This document shows positions 1 through 7,273 of a stretch of 12,169 nt of DNA, piece after piece. Below the pieces are notes generated by a model that was given only the letters and a program-made list of their open reading frames with translations, was not told the DNA's origin and made no database searches. Origin of the DNA: Klebsiella pneumoniae (GTDB lineage: Bacteria; Pseudomonadota; Gammaproteobacteria; Pseudomonadales; Pseudohongiellaceae); NCBI GenBank assembly GCA_945869725.1, contig CAMBPO010000063.1, positions 1 through 12,169 on the forward strand. Reading direction: 5' to 3'. A program made the position numbers and the translations under genes. Numbering within the stretch: position 1 is the stretch's first letter; every line of letters starts with the position of its first letter.

Positions 1-494
1 GTCATATCGGGGATGATGCCCCAGTAAATTTCGCGCACAGACAGGTGTGTATCCGGATGCACAAAACGAATATCACTGCCCAGTGCCAATTGAATACCAC
101 CGCCCAAGGCATGACCATGAATCGCTGCAATCACTGGCACAGGAATTTGTTGCCAGATCCAGCAGATTTTTTGAGCAAGATGCGTTAAACCATCCTCACT
201 AAGTGAACCAGCGTTAAATTGCCCATCTTTCTTGAACCCGGTGGCTGAGCCACCGGCCGCCATGGCATGGAAAGACGCAAAGTCCAGGCCAGCGCAAAAC
301 GACGCACCGTTTCCCGACAAAACCACTACCCGAACATGGTCCAGCGTTCGGATGTACTCACCCATGGCCGCAATTGAGGTGAACATCTCGCTGTCCAATG
401 CGTTACGTTTGTCTTCGCGTGTTAACCGGACATCTGCGATCCCGTCTTTCACAGTTAATAAAATGCGGTCAGGGTTGGTGTCCGGAACGTTCAT
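1..494 (-). CDS. Enoyl-CoA hydratase/isomerase (crotonase family), 3' end cut by window edge
   Basis: The reading frame opens with ATG at 494-492 and stays open to base 1, giving 164 residues of a family usually about 260-270 long; the C-terminal part lies outside the window. The crotonase fold is shown by the FCAGLDF oxyanion-hole segment (about residues 66-72), by VIAAIHGHALGGG (about 121-133) and by REIYWGIIPD (about 154-163). Enzymes of this family hydrate or isomerise enoyl-CoA thioesters, usually in fatty-acid beta-oxidation, in the cytoplasm. Of the two glutamates used by classical hydratase (Glu144 and Glu164 of the rat enzyme), the first position is Gln135 here and the second is kept as Glu155, with the correct spacing of 20 residues. 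That leaves isomerase or another crotonase chemistry open. A GGAG motif lies about 10 bases before the ATG, which supports this start. The gene is divergent from the quinohaemoprotein gene to its right. Family membership is secure; the exact substrate is not. Confidence 0.9.
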   Translation of the reverse strand, partial: MNVPDTNPDRILLTVKDGIADVRLTREDKRNALDSEMFTSIAAMGEYIRTLDHVRVVVLSGNGASFCAGLDFASFHAMAAGGSATGFKKDGQFNAGSLSEDGLTHLAQKICWIWQQIPVPVIAAIHGHALGGGIQLALGSDIRFVHPDTHLSVREIYWGIIPDM

Positions 495-628
495 GTGTGC
501 TGTCTCCGTGGATGTGAAAGCCCGACTATACAGTCTGATCTAAAGACTTGGATAGCGGGCCAACATATGGCCAATACCTTAGTTTTCTGATTAACTGCGG
601 CCATAACCATAAGATCACGAGATACCCG
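495..628. promoter_or_regulatory. Divergent promoter region with a 15-bp inverted repeat
   Basis: This 134-bp gap separates the crotonase gene (minus) from the quinohaemoprotein gene (plus), so promoters for both should lie here. It holds one clean inverted repeat at 558-572: GGCCA, five bases, TGGCC. It could be an operator shared by the two genes, but nothing else identifies a regulator. On the minus strand a TATAGT hexamer near 528-533 could be a -10 element for the crotonase gene, though no good -35 sits at the right distance. These are visible sequence patterns only; the function is inferred. Confidence 0.3.
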
Positions 629-2554
629 ATGCGTATTTTTTCGCGAGTACCCGCAAGATTGACCGCCTGTGTCGTTGGCCTGCTGTTTTCTTCTTCTGTG
701 ATAGCTCAGACACCTACCGCTGCAAATTCCCCAACATCAACAGAAACTGAGCAAACTGCGCATCCGGGTGAACTGGTTTATCAGACCTACTGTGCTGCCT
801 GCCATGCCGGCGGTGATGCCCGCGCCGCCAGTCTGCGCACCTTACAAAACATGACGGCCGAAGCATTAGACTACACTCTGACCGAGGGCCTTATGTCAGC
901 GCAGGCCAGTGCGCTGAGTGATGAACAGCGGGCTGATGTGATTGAGTATCTGGCCGCAACACGCCCTGACGACCGCTGGATTACCAGCAATCTGTGCAGC
1001 GACGAGCAGCGCGCGGTGTCATTACAAAGCATCTCATTTGCGGGAGCGGGTGTTGATACAGCTTTTTCGCGTAATCTGAGCGCAGCGCAGGCAGGGCTGG
1101 ACAAAGCTGACTTTGAAAATCTCGAGCTGGCGTGGGCGATGGGATTTCCCAATGTATCAGGACTACGATCATCGCCAGTCATTACCGATAACACCTTGTT
1201 TTATCCGGCTGCCTCAACCGGTTATGTGCTGGCACTGGACACTGCCACTGGCTGTGTCAGATGGTCATATGACGCCGGTGCAGCATTGAGGGCACCGGCG
1301 TCCATTTCTTCCGCACAAGAAGATGGACAACGTTACCTGATTGTTACCGACGAACAGGCCAGGCTGCATGCCTTGGATCCTGATTCGGGCGAATTGTTAT
1401 GGCAGGTTTCCGGTGAGGTTGATCAGGGCGTTGCAACACGTCTCACAGGTGCCCCTGTGCACTTTGAAGACCGGATTTATGTACCAGTGTCGGCTTCCGG
1501 CGTGGCAAGGGGTGCTGATCCCGAACACGAGTGTTGTGACGGACGTGGCGCGGTGATTGCACTGGATGTCACAAACGGGGAGTTGTTGTGGACTTATGTG
1601 ACCATGCCACCAGCCGCGTATACGGGCGCCATAAATTCCGTGGGAGCGCGTTTACGCGGCCCCTCCGGTGCCCCCATCTGGTCAAGTCCGAGCCTGGATG
1701 AAAAACGTCGATTGTTGTACGTCACCACGGGCGAAAATACCTCTCTGCCTGCAACTGATACCAGCAACGCAATTATCGCGCTGGAAATTGATAGCGGTAA
1801 GGTGCGCTGGCAATTTCAGGCCATTGCTGACGATGTCTGGAACATGGCCTGTTCCGGCCGTAATCCCGGCCCCAATTGCCCGGCAGCCGAAGACAGTATT
1901 CGTAAAGACTGGGACTTTGGTAGTGCAGCGACCTTGGTGACGCTTGCGGATGGTACTGACAGATTGCTGGCAGGTCAGAAGTCCGGTCATCTGTGGGCAC
2001 TCAATCCTGAGGATGGCACTGTTGTCTGGCAGCAACGGGTCGGCGAGGGCGGAGCACTCGGCGGCAATCACTGGGGTATCGCCGTGGACGAAGACAAGGT
2101 GTTGTTACCCATCAGCGACCCCAATGGTGGCAACCGCTCTGACGATGTCATTCATTCCGGCATGTATGCATATAACATCAGTAACGGCGAACCTGTCTGG
2201 GAGTATCGGTCCAGAGCAGATTGTGAAAATGGACGCTCTGACAGGGTCGCAGGCTGCGCCCAGCGTTACGGCTTTTCCGCCGTGCCGTTAGTGATTGATG
2301 GCGCTCTGGTCGCCGGCAACATTGACGGTCGTCTGTTTGTGTTTGATAACGCCGATGGTCGTATCTTGTTTGAATTTGATACGGCAGATTATTTTGAAAC
2401 CCTTAACGGCACACAAGCGCGGGGTGGATCCATCGACGCCCATTCACTGTCGGCCGGCGCCGGGATGATTTTTGTCGGTTCTGGTTATGAACGCTTCAGT
2501 CAACAAGCGGGCAATGTGCTGCTGGCTTTCAGAGTCAGACAGGCAGCGCAGTAG
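629..2554 (+). CDS. Secreted quinohaemoprotein dehydrogenase: cytochrome c domain fused to PQQ-type beta-propeller (polyvinyl-alcohol dehydrogenase-like)
   Basis: The protein has 641 residues from the ATG at 629. That start puts a typical Sec signal peptide (MRIFSRVPARLTACVVGLLF onward, ending near VIAQ) at the N terminus; the in-frame ATG at 548 would add 27 residues ahead of the signal and is less likely. A class I cytochrome c domain follows, with the haem motif CAACH at residues 55-59 and Met89 as probable sixth ligand. The rest is a propeller with repeated ALDxxxGxxxW blade motifs: ALDTATGCVRW, ALDPDSGELLW, ALDVTNGELLW, ALEIDSGKVRW, ALNPEDGTVVW, AYNISNGEPVW and VFDNADGRILF. A vicinal pair Cys302-Cys303, followed by DGRG, matches the CC-x-x-RG segment of polyvinyl-alcohol dehydrogenases. 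Such enzymes oxidise alcohols in the periplasm with PQQ and pass electrons to the fused haem. The true substrate cannot be read from sequence. No PQQ synthesis genes are present in the window. Confidence 0.85.
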   Translation: MRIFSRVPARLTACVVGLLFSSSVIAQTPTAANSPTSTETEQTAHPGELVYQTYCAACHAGGDARAASLRTLQNMTAEALDYTLTEGLMSAQASALSDEQRADVIEYLAATRPDDRWITSNLCSDEQRAVSLQSISFAGAGVDTAFSRNLSAAQAGLDKADFENLELAWAMGFPNVSGLRSSPVITDNTLFYPAASTGYVLALDTATGCVRWSYDAGAALRAPASISSAQEDGQRYLIVTDEQARLHALDPDSGELLWQVSGEVDQGVATRLTGAPVHFEDRIYVPVSASGVARGADPEHECCDGRGAVIALDVTNGELLWTYVTMPPAAYTGAINSVGARLRGPSGAPIWSSPSLDEKRRLLYVTTGENTSLPATDTSNAIIALEIDSGKVRWQFQAIADDVWNMACSGRNPGPNCPAAEDSIRKDWDFGSAATLVTLADGTDRLLAGQKSGHLWALNPEDGTVVWQQRVGEGGALGGNHWGIAVDEDKVLLPISDPNGGNRSDDVIHSGMYAYNISNGEPVWEYRSRADCENGRSDRVAGCAQRYGFSAVPLVIDGALVAGNIDGRLFVFDNADGRILFEFDTADYFETLNGTQARGGSIDAHSLSAGAGMIFVGSGYERFSQQAGNVLLAFRVRQAAQ

Positions 2555-2580
2555 CGGCACAAGATTGATGCATTAGTTAT

Positions 2581-2607
2581 GCACAAGCGGCTTTAATGCC
2601 GCTGTGC
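2581..2607. terminator. Hairpin between convergent genes, probable bidirectional terminator
   Basis: GCACAAGCGGC (2581-2591) pairs with GCCGCTGTGC (2598-2607), with one bulged A and a TTTAAT loop. It lies between the convergent quinohaemoprotein and nhaC-like genes, and the stop codon of the antiporter gene (2595-2593) sits inside the loop. There is no long U-tract on either side, so it may be a weak or factor-assisted terminator, or act as an mRNA 3'-end stabiliser. The pairing is seen directly; the role is inferred from position. Confidence 0.5.
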
Positions 2608-4086
2608 TCTTCCGATCGCAAAAATCAGGGCCATTTGCGCAACAATCAGCGCGCCGATTACCCACGCTGACGACAGTGTTCCTGCCACCAGAAAACCTGC
2701 GATGCAAAGCGCGCCATTACTCAGCGCGTAAGGCAGCTGGGTCTGAAAGTGTTCAAACTGATCACACCCTGCTCCGGTAGCAGCAAGAATGGTGGTTTCT
2801 GAAATCGGTGAGCAGTGATCACCAAACAGACCACCGGACAGAATTGCGCCAATACAAACATCCAGTGGCGCGCCCACGGCAACTGCTGCCGGCAACGATA
2901 GTGGAATCATAATGGCGTAGGTGCCCCAAGACGAACCGGTGGCAAATGAAATCAAACAGGACACCATAAAAATCATCACTGGCAAAAACACCGGGTTGAT
3001 CGTTTGTGAAGCGACCTGAGCAACATACACATCCGTTCCCAGCACCGCCAACAGATCGCCTAACGCCCACGCTAACAGCAGCATGATCGCTACTTGTGTC
3101 ATCCGTCCTACGCCTTCAAGGTATTGACGTACGCTGTCCATAATTTTGCGTGAACCGTGGAACGCCATCAGTGCTACCAGGCTGAGACCTGCCGCAATGT
3201 AAGCCGTTGACAGGCCCGCTCTGAAGTCTGAACCGCTGACGCGCCCAAAAGGGAAACCCAATGGCACCAGCATCCATGCAAGCACAGCGCCTAGCACCAA
3301 CAAAGGCAGCCACACATAAGACGCGCGTGCATGAGGTACATCTTTTAAGACGCTGGCAGGTTCATCAATCAGTTCATGGACGGCATTGCCTTCCTGAGCG
3401 CGCACTTCAGCCTTGCGCATGGGTCCGAAATCAACCTTCATGATCGCCATCAGCGGAATACAAACCACGGCAAGCCACGCATAAAACTGGAACGGTAGTG
3501 CGGAAATCAGCGCACCGTAATCAGTTGTATCAATTTGCAGCGCCTGAACCTGCTGTTCCAGCAAACTCATGATGTAAACCCCCCACCCGATAAACGGCAC
3601 GAGGACAGCAACCGGAGAGGCGGTAGAGTCAATAATAAAGGCAAGTTTTGCGCGAGACAGTTTCATGGTGTCTGCCAGAGGTCTGAACGCCGGGCCGACA
3701 ATCAGCGGGGTCCCGAGATCCGAGAAAAAGATCATCACGCCGCCGGTCCAGATAGATAACTGCAATTTAATCCGATTGGTGATGTAGCGGGTCACTTTGT
3801 GAGCAAAGGCAGCGCCGCCGCCAGATCCCTCCATCAACGCAACAAACCCGCCGATAAAACCCAGTAATACCAGTACACCGGCGTTATAACTGTCGGTCAC
3901 CTGAGGTACCAGATGATCCCTGACAAGGATGCCGGCAGCAGCAAAGGGGTAAAGACCGTTTATCTGCAGCACACCCACAAACAACCCTATAAAAAGTCCA
4001 ACGATGACGTTACGCAGGGTAATAGAGATCACCAACGCGGTTAGAATCGGGATCAAACTGGTGACATCAGGGGATAGTTCAGGCAT
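2593..4086 (-). CDS. NhaC-family Na+/H+ antiporter
   Basis: This is a 497-residue, very hydrophobic inner-membrane protein with about a dozen likely membrane segments, the normal length for the NhaC family. Family marks are the segment IIDSTASPVAVLVPFIGWG (about residues 150-170), the ATGSSWGTYAIMIPLSLP segment, and the strongly conserved FGDHCSPISETTILAATG segment in the C-terminal half. Members exchange Na+ for H+, and some relatives exchange organic substrates such as malate/lactate or amino acids. The gene is divergent from the amine dehydrogenase operon across about 235 bp, so co-regulation is possible. A link to amine or ammonium handling would be only a guess. The start at 4086 gives a good N terminus, but the Shine-Dalgarno is weak (GGACA about 9 bases upstream). 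Family assignment is firm; the transported ions are inferred. Confidence 0.88.
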   Translation of the reverse strand: MPELSPDVTSLIPILTALVISITLRNVIVGLFIGLFVGVLQINGLYPFAAAGILVRDHLVPQVTDSYNAGVLVLLGFIGGFVALMEGSGGGAAFAHKVTRYITNRIKLQLSIWTGGVMIFFSDLGTPLIVGPAFRPLADTMKLSRAKLAFIIDSTASPVAVLVPFIGWGVYIMSLLEQQVQALQIDTTDYGALISALPFQFYAWLAVVCIPLMAIMKVDFGPMRKAEVRAQEGNAVHELIDEPASVLKDVPHARASYVWLPLLVLGAVLAWMLVPLGFPFGRVSGSDFRAGLSTAYIAAGLSLVALMAFHGSRKIMDSVRQYLEGVGRMTQVAIMLLLAWALGDLLAVLGTDVYVAQVASQTINPVFLPVMIFMVSCLISFATGSSWGTYAIMIPLSLPAAVAVGAPLDVCIGAILSGGLFGDHCSPISETTILAATGAGCDQFEHFQTQLPYALSNGALCIAGFLVAGTLSSAWVIGALIVAQMALIFAIGRAQRH

Positions 4087-4321
4087 GTGTTGTTGTCCAT
4101 ATTAGAGTGAGCGCATTCTTGCTGTGTTCGGACAAAAGGTAAAGTGGCAGATAAGACAAGGTGTTCTTGAAAGATCGTTGTAGACCGCACCGCGCTTGTT
4201 GCTACGTATTTTAACTTACAAAATCCAAAGACACTTGATGTTACAAATGCTATCGTTGAATCTTAAGTGCACAAACATGCTGTGCCAGATAACGATAACC
4301 TGAAAAAAAATGGGGTGTCAG
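4087..4321. promoter_or_regulatory. Divergent control region of the antiporter gene and amine dehydrogenase operon
   Basis: All promoters for the six-gene operon and for the divergent antiporter gene should lie in this 235-bp stretch. An inverted repeat, GCACA-N7-TGTGC, lies at 4269-4285, about 37 bases before the preferred aauB start. It is a candidate operator or leader hairpin. An AT-rich stretch at about 4207-4260 is the most promoter-like part, but no convincing -35/-10 pair with 17-base spacing could be chosen, and no sigma-54 -24/-12 pattern was found. No regulator gene is adjacent. Function is inferred from position. Confidence 0.35.
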
Positions 4322-5455
4322 ATGTTGCAACGCAAACTCTTGGTCCTGGGGCTCTTGTTGAGCAGCGGGGCAGCTAACGCGCAGTGGGATAGCATTGTCG
4401 GAAGCGTGACCTCTATCGGCGAACCGACAGAGCGGTGGGTGTCAGTCCGCGGCGGTAACACTGCCTACCTTGTTGATGTCGAAGAAGGTGAAGTCAAAGG
4501 TACTCTACCTTTGTCACGTTTTTCACCGGCCATCAGCCCGCATGTATCAGCGGGGAAGATCTACACCTACGGCAGCTTTTATAAGCGTGACGTCTATGGA
4601 GATCTGGAGAATATAGTCATCACCTTTGACATCGCGTCAGCGACTCCGACAGGTGAAATTCCTTTGCCCGTCCTGCCAGCCGGTATTGGCCACAGCGGGA
4701 TGATCGGCCTCATCGATGAGAGTTTTCTAGGTATCTGGAACATCACGCCAGCAATGTCAGTTAGTCTGGTCGACATCAGGAACAATCAGTTTGTGAGTGA
4801 AATCGCCACGCCGGGTTGCGCGGCTGTTTATCCCTTAGGCCGCGGCTTTATGATGCCTTGTGGTGACGGCACCATCCAGTACATCACGCTTGGACCCAAC
4901 GGTGAAGAAACTGGCCGTTCACGAAGTCCCGCGTTTTTTGATGTTATGGAAGATCCTGTATACGACTATGCGGTGCCCAGTGCTAATGGTTGGATGTTTG
5001 TATCGCTGGAAGGACTTGTTTACGAAGCGACTTTAAATGGCAGTGACGTAGTCGTCTCCGAGGCATGGACAATTAACCCTGAGACCAATGGTACATCCGA
5101 TGTTAACGGTGTTGAGCGGGTTAACGACGACAACTGGCGTATCAGTGGACGCCAGCCATTCGCCTTCAGCCCCGAAACCAATCTGTTGATGACAGTGATG
5201 CACGATGGCGGAGGTCAGGAGGTGTTCGAAAAACCGGGTACCGAAGTGTGGGCATTCAGCACCGTGACTAAAAATCGCGGCTATCGCATTAAAATGGAAG
5301 ACGACCAGACTGTCAGTTCAGTGCAAGTAACCCCTGGAGACGATCCTTTGTTACTTCTTATGACCAGTACAGGATTGCAGGTTCACGATATCAATACCGG
5401 CAGAAAAATCAGAGACATCAACGTTGAAGGCGGCTTGATACAGAACTTGTTCTGA
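4322..5455 (+). CDS. aauB: TTQ amine dehydrogenase, large (heavy, beta-propeller) subunit
   Basis: Periplasmic large subunit of a TTQ-dependent amine dehydrogenase; two copies pair with two small subunits and shape the channel to the quinone. From the ATG at 4322 the protein has 377 residues, near the 380-430 of known MauB/AauB precursors. The in-frame ATG at 4310 lacks a ribosome site, whereas GGGG at 4312-4315 is well placed for 4322. This start also begins a clean Sec signal peptide, MLQRKLLVLGLLLSSGAANA, cleaved before QW. The segment SLVDIRNNQF...ATPGCAAVYPLGRGFMMPCGDG matches the VVDLEGK...DVPDCYHIFPT...FFMHCRDG stretch of the MADH/AADH heavy chains. Its two cysteines (Cys166 and Cys180), the only ones in the mature protein, fit the single conserved disulfide. 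The C-terminal LLMTSTGLQVHDINTGRKI is the usual last blade. It is first in the operon, 25 bases before mauE. The aau symbol is used because the partner small subunit is AADH-like; the amine oxidised is unknown. Confidence 0.9.
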   Translation: MLQRKLLVLGLLLSSGAANAQWDSIVGSVTSIGEPTERWVSVRGGNTAYLVDVEEGEVKGTLPLSRFSPAISPHVSAGKIYTYGSFYKRDVYGDLENIVITFDIASATPTGEIPLPVLPAGIGHSGMIGLIDESFLGIWNITPAMSVSLVDIRNNQFVSEIATPGCAAVYPLGRGFMMPCGDGTIQYITLGPNGEETGRSRSPAFFDVMEDPVYDYAVPSANGWMFVSLEGLVYEATLNGSDVVVSEAWTINPETNGTSDVNGVERVNDDNWRISGRQPFAFSPETNLLMTVMHDGGGQEVFEKPGTEVWAFSTVTKNRGYRIKMEDDQTVSSVQVTPGDDPLLLLMTSTGLQVHDINTGRKIRDINVEGGLIQNLF

Positions 5456-5480
5456 TTAACGGGATGGCTGAAGGGAGAAC

Positions 5481-6017
5481 ATGATGATTGATCCGCTACT
5501 GCCCCTGGTCATCTCAAGCTCGCTGGCGCTGCTGTTTTTTATGGCGGCACGGCATAAGCTGAGCGACAACCGACGCTTTGAAGCACAACTGGCGGCATAT
5601 CAGATAGTGCCTGCGCCGGTACTGCGTGTCAGTGCAAGAACATTGCCCTGGATTGAAATGAGTCTGGTGTTTTTGCTACTCATACCTTTTACCCGTGCTT
5701 TTGCTGCGTCGATTGCCGCGACCTTGCTGATAATGTACGCACTGGCAATGGCGGTGAATATCCGTCGCGGGCGCAGCGAGATAGATTGTGGTTGCGGGGA
5801 TAAACCACAAACGCTGTCAGTGATGTTACTGGTTCGTAATGCAGTATTGGCGGTGTGTTCGCTGTTATTGGTGGTTCCCGTCATTGAACGCTCAATAATG
5901 ACGTCAGACCTGGTGTTTGTAGGATTATTTACTGTAATTCTGGCGATGGCCTATCTGATGGTTGAACTGCTGGTCAGAAATCATTCGCTGCTTAAGAACT
6001 TTGGTCTCAGTAAATAG
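5481..6017 (+). CDS. mauE: MauE-type inner-membrane maturation protein
   Basis: This 178-residue membrane protein has about four hydrophobic segments (roughly residues 5-22, 54-90, 110-133 and 143-160). It has the family's early HKLSDNRRFEAQLAAYQIVP segment and a Cys-x-Cys pair (Cys103 and Cys105, in IDCGCGDK). MauE proteins belong to the DoxX-like redox-associated group. They are known to be required, with MauD, for a stable, correctly disulfide-bonded small subunit in the periplasm. The CxC pair is a plausible electron relay to MauD, which is inference. A strong Shine-Dalgarno (AGGGAGA) lies just before the ATG at 5481. The order aauB-mauE-mauD-aauA is the conserved BEDA order of mau and aau clusters. 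It could also be called aauE. Confidence 0.9.
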   Translation: MMIDPLLPLVISSSLALLFFMAARHKLSDNRRFEAQLAAYQIVPAPVLRVSARTLPWIEMSLVFLLLIPFTRAFAASIAATLLIMYALAMAVNIRRGRSEIDCGCGDKPQTLSVMLLVRNAVLAVCSLLLVVPVIERSIMTSDLVFVGLFTVILAMAYLMVELLVRNHSLLKNFGLSK

Positions 6018-6029
6018 GAGTTACCCCAA

Positions 6030-6689
6030 ATGGGAGATAGTTTGTTTGCCATTGTGATGTTACTGGCGCTGGTTGTACTGATACTGATATTTGCTGTAAT
6101 CGCACTGGCCCGTCAGATTGGCATACTGCATACCCGCCTGGCCCCCGCGGGTGCGTTGATGACAACCGCTGGCCCAAAGGTCGGCCAAAAGGCACCTGAG
6201 TTAGCGCTGGTTGACATTAAGGGTATGCCAATGACCATCGGCGGCCCGACCAAAAAGCCCACGTTGATTATGTTTGTCTCGCCAACCTGCCCAATCTGCA
6301 AAGATCTGGTGCCGATGGCAGTCAGTATGGCTAAAAGTGAAAAGCTGGAACTGGTGTTTGGCAGTGATGGTGGACAGACAGCGAAACACGAAGACTACAT
6401 CAAGCGTATGAAAATTGAAGACTACCCATACGTTGTGTCCATGGATCTCGGCATGAAATATGAAGTGGGCAAACTGCCCTATGCAGTATTGTTGGATGAT
6501 AAAGGCGTTCTGCGCTCGAAAGGTCTGGTCAACAGTCGCGAACACCTTGAGTCGCTGGTGAACGCCATGCAGAGCGGGTATGAATCTGTGCAGGATTATC
6601 TGGTAAAAGAAGAACACATTTTTGAAGAAGCGGTTATCAGCAAAACGCCGGTGATTAGCCAACAAGCAGTTATAGGAGAAAAGGCATGA
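6030..6689 (+). CDS. mauD: MauD-type periplasmic thioredoxin-like disulfide protein
   Basis: The 219-residue protein has one N-terminal membrane anchor (about residues 5-28) followed by a thioredoxin fold facing the periplasm. The redox motif is CPIC at Cys87-Cys90, in VSPTCPICK; the cis-proline segment is KLPYAVLLDD. Family members are required to form or isomerise the disulfides of the TTQ-bearing small subunit, which here has 14 cysteines. A tail of about 35 residues follows the thioredoxin fold (from about residue 184, rich in E, V and I); its role is unknown. The Shine-Dalgarno AGGAG overlaps the mauE stop codon, and the stop of this gene overlaps the aauA start (ATGA), so all three genes are translationally coupled. 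It could also be called aauD. Confidence 0.92.
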   Translation: MGDSLFAIVMLLALVVLILIFAVIALARQIGILHTRLAPAGALMTTAGPKVGQKAPELALVDIKGMPMTIGGPTKKPTLIMFVSPTCPICKDLVPMAVSMAKSEKLELVFGSDGGQTAKHEDYIKRMKIEDYPYVVSMDLGMKYEVGKLPYAVLLDDKGVLRSKGLVNSREHLESLVNAMQSGYESVQDYLVKEEHIFEEAVISKTPVISQQAVIGEKA

Positions 6690-7273
6690 ACGACAGAGAA
6701 CAACTGATCCAACAGCTGTTAAAAGATCTGGATGCCAGGACCACCGGCGCTATCAGATTTTTGGCCGGGCACACATCGCGCCGTTCGTTTTTGGGAAAAA
6801 TGGGCATGTTTATGGCCGGCATGGGTGCGTTCCCGTTGTTGCCCGTGCAGCGTGAGGCTAATGCGCAGGGCATCACGGCGCGCTCACAAGTCAACGGTGT
6901 TGCTGATATCGTCGAACTGGGGGATCCGCAGGAATGCGAATACTGGCGTTACTGTGGTATGAGCGGAACGCTGTGTACCTGTTGTGGCGGCTCCAATACT
7001 CAATGCCCAGCGGGTTCGCAGACCGCAACGGTGGCATGGGTTGGTACGTGCCATAACCCGGCTGACGGTCGTGACTACCTGATTTCCTACAACGACTGTT
7101 GTGGCAAAACCAGTTGTGGCAGTTGTGGATGCTCGCGTGGTGAAGGTGATAAACCTGTTTATTTCCCGTCGAAGTCCAACAGCGTGCTGTGGTGTTTTGG
7201 TTCCACAAGTCACGCGTATCACTGCACACTGGCGTTGGTAATTGGTCATGGCGATAGTAACAGCATGCGTTAA
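6686..7273 (+). CDS. aauA: TTQ amine dehydrogenase, small (light, catalytic) subunit, aromatic amine dehydrogenase type
   Basis: Catalytic subunit of 195 residues that carries the self-derived quinone cofactor TTQ. A long Tat-type leader with SRRSFLG (Arg32-Arg33) ends near ANA at residue 60. The mature part begins with CEYWRYC and has 14 cysteines, the number in Alcaligenes faecalis AADH as I remember it, against 12 in methylamine dehydrogenase. Segments TCHNPADGRDYLISYNDCCGKTSCG and CTCCGG are also AADH-like. The TTQ tryptophans are Trp118 (ATVAW) and Trp169 (VLWCFG), 51 residues apart as in both known families. AADH catalytic Asp128 and Thr172 correspond to Asp137 and Thr181. One oddity: the conserved Asp84 of AADH (Asp32 of MADH) is Ser93 here (CGMSG instead of CxxDG). 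Shine-Dalgarno AGGAGAAAA precedes the ATG. The reaction is expected to be amine to aldehyde plus ammonia, probably of an aromatic or larger amine; the substrate is inferred. Confidence 0.93.
   Translation: MNDREQLIQQLLKDLDARTTGAIRFLAGHTSRRSFLGKMGMFMAGMGAFPLLPVQREANAQGITARSQVNGVADIVELGDPQECEYWRYCGMSGTLCTCCGGSNTQCPAGSQTATVAWVGTCHNPADGRDYLISYNDCCGKTSCGSCGCSRGEGDKPVYFPSKSNSVLWCFGSTSHAYHCTLALVIGHGDSNSMR

Noticed and set aside
232..543. Plus-strand open frame of 103 codons at the left end
   Set aside because: It lies antisense to the crotonase gene, whose protein has clear family motifs; the plus-strand translation has none.
548..628. Upstream start for the quinohaemoprotein
   Set aside because: It would place 27 non-signal residues before a standard Sec signal peptide that begins at the ATG at 629.
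4310..4321. Earlier ATG for aauB
   Set aside because: It has no ribosome site and adds four residues before a complete signal peptide; GGGG is correctly spaced for the ATG at 4322.
6201..6665. Minus-strand open frame of 154 codons inside mauD
   Set aside because: It is antisense to a well-supported gene and rich in Phe/His/Gln as expected of a shadow frame, with no domain or signal.
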